This document shows positions 1 through 6,863 of a stretch of 23,735 nucleotides of DNA, piece by piece. Positions within the stretch are counted from its first letter, which is position 1, and the number at the start of each line of letters is the position of its first letter. Both the position numbers and the translations under genes were made by a program. The notes beneath the pieces are model-generated. The model was not told the DNA's origin. It did not search any database and saw only the letters and a list, made by a program, of their open reading frames with translations. This DNA is from a virus: the IMG/VR virus record IMGVR_UViG_3300033141_003686, positions 1 to 23,735 of that record; one strand, 5' to 3'.

Positions 1-437
1 TTTGTGCCTGGTTTCCATGGATCATGATTAACACCACGAAAATGTCCACCATTTGGTGTTAATATTTGTAAGATTAATTCATCGGCTGGAAAACGATCCC
101 CAAATGATTTTTTACCACGTGCTTCTTCCCATGGCATATAGATTCGTCCTGTATAGACTAATTTATATTCTGTATAACCTAACATTATTAATGCTTCATT
201 TGTTACTCGTGCATGATCCCAAACAAAAGAACCTTTTCTGTTTTTATTTCTTTCATTTGACAAAACAGGAATTAACGGATCGTAAGAAGTAGCTAATTCA
301 TGTAAACAATCAACAAGAATTAAAAATTTATCTCGTGTTAATTCCCATCCTGCTCGTTCTTCAGCGATTGTAACTAATTCGCAAAGTAAGCAACCATTAC
401 GATAAATATGTCCTGAATAATCAGTTTGATATTTCAT
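1..437 (-). CDS. Putative cysteine peptidase-like protein, DUF261-like; endolysin candidate (3' end outside window)
   Basis: An open frame begins at the ATG at 437-435 and continues off the left edge, giving 145 residues in the window. Its ATG overlaps the TGA of the XhlA-like gene (ATGA), so the two are translationally coupled. An early Gly-Cys (G15-C16, with C19 three residues on) is followed by a late G-G-H-F segment (H132) and a second histidine (H138). This Cys-early, His-late layout is what papain/C39-fold peptidases show. The N-terminal pattern D-Y-x(6)-N-G-C-L resembles DUF261 proteins as remembered from Borrelia. The position directly after a holin-like gene suggests it cuts peptidoglycan peptide bonds during lysis. 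That role is inferred; a host-modifying or unrelated protease is possible. No signal peptide is seen. Because the gene is incomplete, cell-wall-binding domains could lie beyond the edge. Confidence 0.55.
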   Translation of the reverse strand, partial: MKYQTDYSGHIYRNGCLLCELVTIAEERAGWELTRDKFLILVDCLHELATSYDPLIPVLSNERNKNRKGSFVWDHARVTNEALIMLGYTEYKLVYTGRIYMPWEEARGKKSFGDRFPADELILQILTPNGGHFRGVNHDPWKPGT

Positions 438-688
438 ATATTCCCTTTCAATAATAATGTAATCGTAGAAGCAATAATTGCAAGTAATAAACTTACTAAT
501 AATCTTACTACCCATCTATTATTTTTTTCTAAATATTTAACTCTTTCTTGTAAACCATTTGTTAGAATTGCATTTAACCTATTAACTGCTTTTGTAGTCT
601 CTTTAATATCATCTTCTAAAGTACTAAATCTTGGAGCACAAAATAATTCGTAAGTTTTAATATGCTCTTTTGGATCTTCTTTACTCAT
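434..688 (-). CDS. XhlA-like holin/haemolysin component (84 aa)
   Basis: This small protein has a soluble N-terminus, a predicted helical/coiled-coil stretch (about residues 24-56) and one C-terminal membrane helix (about 59-80) followed by a short K-G-N-I tail. The length and layout match the XhlA family, which sits in the cytoplasmic membrane and helps holin and endolysin release in PBSX-like phages. The ATG overlaps the TGA of the upstream gene (ATGA), and its own TGA overlaps the start of the peptidase-like gene. That makes a compact lysis cassette. No separate multi-span holin is visible in the window, so this protein could be the only membrane lysis factor here or could work with one encoded further left. 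The family assignment rests on topology, size and position, not on an invariant motif. Confidence 0.65.
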   Translation of the reverse strand: MSKEDPKEHIKTYELFCAPRFSTLEDDIKETTKAVNRLNAILTNGLQERVKYLEKNNRWVVRLLVSLLLAIIASTITLLLKGNI

Positions 689-1062
689 TTTATTTTACCT
701 TCAAATCTTAGATAAAACTCTTGGTAAGCACCTTCCCAATTCATTTGAACAGGATAAATATATGGAATTATAGGATGTGTACAATAATGTTTAAATCCTA
801 ATTCCACATATTTATATTTAATTCCTGCATTAAATAAGAAACCATCACGCCAAGGCCAAAATGAAATACCTTCTTTATTTTTCCAAATATATGTACGAAT
901 TGATCCACCAATAAATAGTAGATCAAAAAGAAGAGCCTCGCCTTCAATTTCAACATACAAAGATTGATCAAAAACAATTTCTATTGACGGATTATACATT
1001 ACAAATTCATCTATTGGAATAATACCTAATTCTAAAGCAAATGCAAAAATCAACCAATTCAT
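685..1062 (-). CDS. Conserved-looking beta-rich phage protein of unknown function (125 aa)
   Basis: I do not recognise this family with certainty. The first 20 residues are hydrophobic (M-N-W-L-I-F-A-F-A-L-E-L-G) and could be a short signal or first strand. The rest alternates polar and hydrophobic residues in strand-like blocks rich in aromatics, ending in a strand-like segment with a charged tail (L-R-F-E-G-K-I-K). This pattern recalls a small outer-membrane beta-barrel, but it could equally be a tail-tip or fibre-associated protein. It lies between the tail fibre gene and the XhlA-like gene, three bases after the fibre stop, with an AAGGTG ribosome binding site. It therefore belongs to the late operon. 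A barrel reading would fit a Gram-negative or spirochaetal host, but this is speculation. Confidence 0.6.
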   Translation of the reverse strand: MNWLIFAFALELGIIPIDEFVMYNPSIEIVFDQSLYVEIEGEALLFDLLFIGGSIRTYIWKNKEGISFWPWRDGFLFNAGIKYKYVELGFKHYCTHPIIPYIYPVQMNWEGAYQEFYLRFEGKIK

Positions 1063-1064
1063 AA

Positions 1065-2645
1065 TTACACCTTATATTCTATAATTACCCAGCCTCTATT
1101 GTAGCTGGTAGAATCAAATATTGTATCATCAAACAAACCCCCTGTTCCACGCATAAGTGTAATATCCGTATTACTAATGGAGTTAATACCACCTTGACTT
1201 TGTCCGCTTGAGTAGACATCCAAGGGATATATGAACGTTCCTAAATCATGGCGAATTAATACTGAGACAGTTCGAATATCACCGACCGTAATACCATGAG
1301 CAACATTTATCCAATCCGTTAAGTCCATGTTCCAGTCGCCGATTTCTATTGATACTTGCGTTATGCGATCTTTTACAATAAGAATATTTTTATTGATAAA
1401 CCCCCCACTACTATTGCGATATACACAACCAATTACTCTATTATTTCCGCTATATAAACCTTGCTTAGAATCACTCCAAACACCTGTACCTCGAGTTATA
1501 AAAGAAGCTGTATATGTTGTTCCTGATGGTGTTAATAAAATATCATACCAAGTACTATTTGATGTACTACCTGAGATTGTTATTGCAGAAGGATTGGTAT
1601 ATAATTGACCATTAATTTCACATGATCCATTAGCTGCTATTTGTGGTTGAGCATTATTATCCCAATTTGTAAGGATAAGTGCCATATGTGATTTGAATAA
1701 ACCTATTTGTCCTGATCCTGTTCCCCAATTTATATGCTCTTCATCAATAGAATTAGTTTTATAGTGCCTACTATCTAATTGATCGTTTCCAATATGCCTA
1801 TCAAGTACAGCATTATTTTGAACACCAGAAAGATTAATTAACCGATTAAAAATTGTCTGTAAAGCTGCTCGAACAAAACTTGTATTAGCAAGATTCGTTG
1901 ATGTTCCACCTGTAGGCGAACTTGTAACAGCAGTACCTAATGGTAACACATCTGCATCAACATCTCCTGCATTTACTCCCAAATCGAGTTCTTGCTCCCT
2001 AACTGCATTATTACCTATATGTCTATTTACAACTGCTCCATTCTGGACACCCGATAAATCTTTTAATCGATTAAAAACTTCTTGAATTGCAGCACGTACA
2101 AAACTACTATTAGCAAGATTCGTTGACGTACCACCTGTAGGTGAACTTGTAACGGCTGTACCTAGCGGAAGTACATCTGCATCAACATCGCCTGCTGCTA
2201 CACCAAAATCTATATCTGCTGCTCTTATATTACCTTTTCCGTCTATATTCCAAGTAGAAGTTGTACCGATAATTTTTAATACTTCATATTGATTAACAAG
2301 TGTATAACTTGCAACACCATTTATTGTTTCTCCACCTTCACCATCAATTATAACATTATTTGCAGCAACAAGTTTAACAATCCAAATCATTTTATTTTGA
2401 TTAGTTGCAAGAGTTGGTAACGTTATAGTAATATCCCCAGATGTAGAATCAACAAGAATAATCGGATTCCGATCTGTATCTAATATAGTATAATTAGCAT
2501 TTTTATTTAAAATATCCCTAAATGTTTTTACTAAATTAAGAAACTGAACTTTTTTATCTACGTTTCCTATTGTTCTAATATGAAGTAAATCAGTATTTAC
2601 AAGAGCAGTGGACTCAACTAAATCGCTTAAAAAATAATCAGCCAT
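1065..2645 (-). CDS. Tail fibre / receptor-binding protein with tandem 75-aa repeats (526 aa)
   Basis: The order suggests a fibre: a short N-terminal attachment part, a low-complexity repeated shaft, and a Gly/Ser/Thr/Asn-rich C-terminal part. Residues 61-135 are beta-rich with many T/I/V strands. Residues 146-220 and 221-295 are a near-perfect tandem duplication of a 75-residue unit sharing the stretch A-G-D-V-D-A-D-V-L-P-L-G-T-A-V-T-S-S-P-T. Residues after about 310 form an Ig-like or jelly-roll C-terminus ending in strands typical of fibre tips. The gene follows the hub protein after an 11-nt gap with a GAGGT ribosome binding site, the usual place for an adhesion fibre. The protein likely sits at the tail tip and touches the cell surface; the receptor is unknown. 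No enzymatic motif was seen. Confidence 0.7.
   Translation of the reverse strand: MADYFLSDLVESTALVNTDLLHIRTIGNVDKKVQFLNLVKTFRDILNKNANYTILDTDRNPIILVDSTSGDITITLPTLATNQNKMIWIVKLVAANNVIIDGEGGETINGVASYTLVNQYEVLKIIGTTSTWNIDGKGNIRAADIDFGVAAGDVDADVLPLGTAVTSSPTGGTSTNLANSSFVRAAIQEVFNRLKDLSGVQNGAVVNRHIGNNAVREQELDLGVNAGDVDADVLPLGTAVTSSPTGGTSTNLANTSFVRAALQTIFNRLINLSGVQNNAVLDRHIGNDQLDSRHYKTNSIDEEHINWGTGSGQIGLFKSHMALILTNWDNNAQPQIAANGSCEINGQLYTNPSAITISGSTSNSTWYDILLTPSGTTYTASFITRGTGVWSDSKQGLYSGNNRVIGCVYRNSSGGFINKNILIVKDRITQVSIEIGDWNMDLTDWINVAHGITVGDIRTVSVLIRHDLGTFIYPLDVYSSGQSQGGINSISNTDITLMRGTGGLFDDTIFDSTSYNRGWVIIEYKV
1761..2210 (-). repeat. Tandem 225-bp coding repeat (two units) in the tail fibre gene
   Basis: Unit 1 is 2210-1986 and unit 2 is 1985-1761, each encoding 75 residues. 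The first third of each unit is almost identical in protein. The DNA has drifted mostly at third positions, so the duplication is old enough to have silent changes but is kept in frame. It probably sets shaft length. Confidence 0.85.
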
Positions 2646-2656
2646 TTTTTACCTCT

Positions 2657-5600
2657 TTATTGTTTGGCATAAATATCTAAAGCTATTTCACCGTCAATAG
2701 CACGTTGATCTATCTCTGTTATTATACTATCAACTTTTTCCCCAAATACAGCATCAACAAAAAAACCCAAAGAAGATAATGTGTAATTACTTTGTTTTAA
2801 AAGTAATTTAGCATACTTATACATATTCGCCGATGCTTCTATTCGGTCAATATAAAATGTTGTTACTGTATTTGAATTTATATAAATTCTTATTTTTTTA
2901 ATTGACGTTATCCCTGCTAATGCTAAATGTCTAACTTTCATAAATCCGTCACTCACTTTTAAAAACCCATCACTTACTTTCATAAAACCTAAATCTGTAA
3001 CTTCTTCTATTGACGATTCTATTTGCGCCCATTCATCTGTAATTTGTTTAGCTTCGATTTCAACTTGTGCATCATCTTTATCAATAAAAACTAATTTTAC
3101 AGAAATAGCTGTAGTAAGAAAATAAATATAAAATCGTAAATTAACAGGAAAATACAGTATTTCATCTAATGTATATTCAACATAATCACCTAATGAACCA
3201 TCTGCTGTAATAAATTTTAATGAACGTAAACCAGTTAATACTTTATCAGTTGAAACAGAAAATGTTGTTACAGTTAGATTACCTGTATCCCATCCTGTAA
3301 GCGTATCACATTCTGCTAATAATTGCCAATAGTAATCACGTTTATTTGCTAATCCGTAAAAACCAAAAGAAAGAGGATTTGTTACTACTAAATCTTTAAT
3401 TCTTACTCGTTTACTCGGATAAGCAAATTGGTTTATAATCGAATTAGAAATATTTTGAATTGTAGTATTATCTGCATAATCAGGAAAAATCATTTTCTTT
3501 TCAAATATTCCTAATCTTCCTTGACTTTCTGTATCTTGATAAGTTGCTACATATTCCGTTGAAAATCTATCAGCTAATTTGGTTCTAAAAGCAAGAATTT
3601 TATTAACGACTTCAGAACCTTTCTTATCAACTTTAGGAGATTGATAATCATATCCTTCAAAATATGTCTCTTGTGAAGTAGTATTTATTTCTTCAAAAAC
3701 TAATTCTCTTTCATTATCAACATACCATCTATATTTTGTAGTATCATAATCATAATTAGCTATTTTTAATAATTCGGAAAAAACATCGAAGAGATTTTTA
3801 TCTTTAAATTCTATAGATATATCATTAATAATAGGAACATCAATTTTAGCAGCATTATAATAAACACCTACTGAAGTTCCCAAATATGTTGTTCCTATGT
3901 CATCTATAATAAAGGACAATGTTTTAGTAATATAAGTGACATTTATAATTTTTTCTGTTAATTTCTTTGAAAAACCGCTTCCTTCAATTTTAAGAATTAA
4001 ATCAGTTTGATCCTTTTCAGGTAAGTTTATTATATAACCTATAAACCAAAGAGTACCATTTATATAAAAATAACATTCTGATCCACCACTAATTGGTATA
4101 TCATAATCTCGAGGTATTTCAAAGGAGAATTTTTCAACGCCACCAATTTCTTTTTCAACTACTTCAGCTTTTAAAAGCGAACCCGACGAATCTGTATCAG
4201 AAAGAAAACCTATCAGATCACCACTAATAGAATATATTTTTAATTGAATACCCGTTTGTGGTTTTATCCCCCCAGGATGTTCATACAAGAATTTAATTTC
4301 ATCCTCTGTCAATACTCTATTGTATATTCGTGGTTCATCTATGAGACCTTCATATCTAAATCCACTACCGTCATGATAAGCACCCCATGCTATATTACCT
4401 GTATTGGAAATATTAAATGGAAGTGTACTAATATCTCCTTCAACAGCATCTTTAATTCCATTCATATAAGCATAGAATTTATCAATAGTTCGATTTATTA
4501 CAAGTACGATATGATTCCAAAGCGTATCAAAAGGAGCTGCATTAAAATCAGCAGCTACATTAACTCCACTATAATAAAAATTCGCTCGTAATTGATTATC
4601 TGCACTATATGATCGTATCATTAATCTGTTATCAAAATTTTGATACTTTACAAATATACATCCATTACTTAGAGGAACTGTATCCTTACTCTTCATCCAA
4701 AATGAAATACTAAAATCCCCATATCCAACCATATTCAACGGATAATTATTTCCACAATCAACACGTTCATCGGTACCTGGAAAATTAATAGCTCCTGCTG
4801 ATTTACCTTTTACCCAAGTAGGAGCAGTGCCTTCTAATGTACCGTCATTTAATTGTGCTGATCCATCAAAAGCATATATTCCATTCTTATCATTAAACGA
4901 CCAGTAACCTAATAATCCGTCAATTAATCCATCTGGATGTTCATATAGAAAGTTTATTTCTTCTTGTGTTAATGCATAGCTATATATTCGACATTCATCA
5001 AGGAGACCTTCGTAAGGAAATAAACCATCATGTCTTGCTCCCCATAATAAATTACCTGTATTTGAACAATCGGTAGGAAGAGTACTTAAATCCATAGTTG
5101 GTATATTGGCAAGTTGTGCATCAAAATACACTGTTGCTAAATTAGTAGTGCGATTTACTACAATAACAACATGATGAAATATAGAATCAAATGGTCCTGG
5201 ATTAAAATTAGCATGAACTAAAACACCACCCTTTTTTATATAAACTCTTAACTCTACACTAATTCCATTTGAAAATAATCCAATTTCATTATCCGAATTT
5301 TGATATTTACTGAATAAATATCCATAATTTAAGGGTATTTCATCTTTACTCTTCATCCAAAAACTTATACTAAAATCCCCATTACCGATACGATCTAATG
5401 GAGGAGCATTTCCGCAATCAACACGTTCATCTGTACCAGGAAAATTAATACATTTTTTTACTTTTCCTGTCACTCTTGTTGGTGCTGTTCCCTCTAATGT
5501 TCCATCATTTCCTTCACCAGACATATCAAATACAGTTGCGCCATTTGGTTCATCCATCGGCCAATATCCAATTAATCTATTATAATCTTGAACTTTAATT

Positions 5601-6079
5601 TCGTCGAAGTATGCTTTATCCCCTATATTTGCAGTTGAATATATAACGACTATAATTCGAACACCAGTAGTATCAGTATGAATTTGATGAATTATCTTTA
5701 ATTGTTCCCAAGTATCATTTAAAGAAGCATAATCTGTAAAATAATGCCAGCTACCACTATAATAAGTACCAATTTGTAAATAAACTTCAGCAGGAGTAGT
5801 TCCTGCAGGAACATAAACTTGTGTTCTAAAAATATATGTTTGTCCAGGAATAAATCCGTACAATTTATTTTGATCCTCAGCAGGATGAAATATAGCAAAA
5901 GCTGAACCAGCACCAGCACCACTTGTTTTAGTTAATAAAAAAGAATAACTACCAGAATATTTTTGAACATTACTTCTTACCCATGTAGAATTATAAAATA
6001 CTGGCGGATATCCTTGATCTTTTAAATGAGGATATATTGTTTCTTCACAAAGTCCATTAACAACTTTATTGTTATACAT
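2657..6079 (-). CDS. Tail hub / tip protein with two LamG domains and carbohydrate-binding-like modules (1140 aa)
   Basis: This mosaic protein follows the distal tail gene, its ATG overlapping the previous TAA by 8 nt. Residues 25-166 look like a jelly-roll carbohydrate-binding module ending Y-F-D-E-I-K-V. Residues 168-384 and 388-604 are two LamG (concanavalin-like) domains, an internal duplication spaced 220 residues, each with identical I-N-F-P-G-T-D-E-R-V-D-C-G-N and G-D-F-S-I-S-F-W-M-K-S-K-D. Residues 611-915 resemble the Gp18/PblA-like tail hub fold (I-G-Y-I, D-L-F-D-V-F). Residues 917-1083 look like another jelly roll inserted before the last 55 hub-like residues. The hub domain would seal the tail tip and guide the tape measure. 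The LamG and jelly-roll modules would bind host glycans. The domains are recognised by pattern only. Finding the adhesin modules in front of the hub is the unusual part. Confidence 0.75.
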   Translation of the reverse strand: MYNNKVVNGLCEETIYPHLKDQGYPPVFYNSTWVRSNVQKYSGSYSFLLTKTSGAGAGSAFAIFHPAEDQNKLYGFIPGQTYIFRTQVYVPAGTTPAEVYLQIGTYYSGSWHYFTDYASLNDTWEQLKIIHQIHTDTTGVRIIVVIYSTANIGDKAYFDEIKVQDYNRLIGYWPMDEPNGATVFDMSGEGNDGTLEGTAPTRVTGKVKKCINFPGTDERVDCGNAPPLDRIGNGDFSISFWMKSKDEIPLNYGYLFSKYQNSDNEIGLFSNGISVELRVYIKKGGVLVHANFNPGPFDSIFHHVVIVVNRTTNLATVYFDAQLANIPTMDLSTLPTDCSNTGNLLWGARHDGLFPYEGLLDECRIYSYALTQEEINFLYEHPDGLIDGLLGYWSFNDKNGIYAFDGSAQLNDGTLEGTAPTWVKGKSAGAINFPGTDERVDCGNNYPLNMVGYGDFSISFWMKSKDTVPLSNGCIFVKYQNFDNRLMIRSYSADNQLRANFYYSGVNVAADFNAAPFDTLWNHIVLVINRTIDKFYAYMNGIKDAVEGDISTLPFNISNTGNIAWGAYHDGSGFRYEGLIDEPRIYNRVLTEDEIKFLYEHPGGIKPQTGIQLKIYSISGDLIGFLSDTDSSGSLLKAEVVEKEIGGVEKFSFEIPRDYDIPISGGSECYFYINGTLWFIGYIINLPEKDQTDLILKIEGSGFSKKLTEKIINVTYITKTLSFIIDDIGTTYLGTSVGVYYNAAKIDVPIINDISIEFKDKNLFDVFSELLKIANYDYDTTKYRWYVDNERELVFEEINTTSQETYFEGYDYQSPKVDKKGSEVVNKILAFRTKLADRFSTEYVATYQDTESQGRLGIFEKKMIFPDYADNTTIQNISNSIINQFAYPSKRVRIKDLVVTNPLSFGFYGLANKRDYYWQLLAECDTLTGWDTGNLTVTTFSVSTDKVLTGLRSLKFITADGSLGDYVEYTLDEILYFPVNLRFYIYFLTTAISVKLVFIDKDDAQVEIEAKQITDEWAQIESSIEEVTDLGFMKVSDGFLKVSDGFMKVRHLALAGITSIKKIRIYINSNTVTTFYIDRIEASANMYKYAKLLLKQSNYTLSSLGFFVDAVFGEKVDSIITEIDQRAIDGEIALDIYAKQ
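2927..2989 (-). repeat. Triple 21-bp coding repeat (heptapeptide G-F-M/L-K-V-S/R-D/H)
   Basis: Residues 1031-1051 of the hub protein are three copies of a heptapeptide: GFMKVSD, GFLKVSD, GFMKVRH. The DNA copies differ at a few bases. They fall inside the inserted jelly-roll-like module and look like a slippage-type tandem expansion. Confidence 0.85.
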
Positions 6080-6863
6080 AATCTCGTTCTCGCCATTTAA
6101 TATTTACGTCGCAAGCTGCATTAGGTACAATCTTTAAAGTCGATGAACCAACGGGGAAATTAAAAAATCCCGTTCCGTCAGCAATAGAAGCTATTCTATT
6201 TAAATCACCGATTTTCAAAGTACCTTTTTCACAATCTAAAATCATAGTTAAATATGTTGAAGTACCAAATATAGAATCATTTATTTTTATCCCTGTTCTT
6301 GTTTCATCAATAAATGCTTCTATTTGTGAAACTGCAACTGAAGCAGTAAAAGTAAAAATAGGGCAAACCGGTAAAAAACCATTATTTGTAATAGCTATTT
6401 CATTAACCGTTACAGATAATGGTTCATCTTGACTTTGTTGAGTAACATCTTCCCAATAAGGGGTAATTAATCTTAAACTTGCACTAATATCACTTGATAA
6501 TTTATGAGCGCCTTTATCATATTTAATATTTATATCTTCTATATTAATAAGTGTTCGTCTATCGTTTGTTTTATCAATCAAGTAAACTGCTTTTTCTAAC
6601 CATTTTATAAATTCATTCTCAGCAGCTCTATAATCAGTATCTAGTGGAAAACTACGTATTAATTGTAATCGAGTATTACTACTTTTTAATCTTGTTACCC
6701 CAAGTTTTACTGCTCCTGGTAAAGCAGAATTCTCGACTATTTTACTATCAAAACGGAATCTATCCGACGGAAATGTTACAGAACTTTTAGCAGGTTCAGT
6801 TATACTTGATCCACTTAGTTCGTATTCATTTTCGTCTATGTCTTGTAAAGCATATTCTATCAT
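6072..6863 (-). CDS. Distal tail protein, Dit-like (263 aa)
   Basis: The gene lies between the tape measure and the large tip protein, exactly where Dit proteins are encoded in siphoviruses. Dit forms the ring joining the tail tube to the tip or adhesion device. The protein has a split layout: an N-terminal part (about 1-135) with the typical L-x-R-x-F-P-L-D/T-D-Y-R-A-A-E pattern, then a beta-sandwich (about 150-260) with T-N-N-G, a D-C-E-K-G-T-L-K turn and a closing strand before N-I-K-W-R-E-R. The size (263 aa) suits the Dit family. The ATG overlaps the tape-measure TGA (ATGA) and its TAA overlaps the next ATG by 8 nt, so it is translationally coupled on both sides. The assignment relies on order and fold pattern. 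Confidence 0.7.
   Translation of the reverse strand: MIEYALQDIDENEYELSGSSITEPAKSSVTFPSDRFRFDSKIVENSALPGAVKLGVTRLKSSNTRLQLIRSFPLDTDYRAAENEFIKWLEKAVYLIDKTNDRRTLINIEDINIKYDKGAHKLSSDISASLRLITPYWEDVTQQSQDEPLSVTVNEIAITNNGFLPVCPIFTFTASVAVSQIEAFIDETRTGIKINDSIFGTSTYLTMILDCEKGTLKIGDLNRIASIADGTGFFNFPVGSSTLKIVPNAACDVNIKWRERDYV

Noticed and set aside
4244-4591. Plus-strand frame opposite the LamG region
   Set aside because: Antisense shadow of a clear gene; no ribosome site, skewed residues. The same holds for other plus-strand frames left of 21,300.
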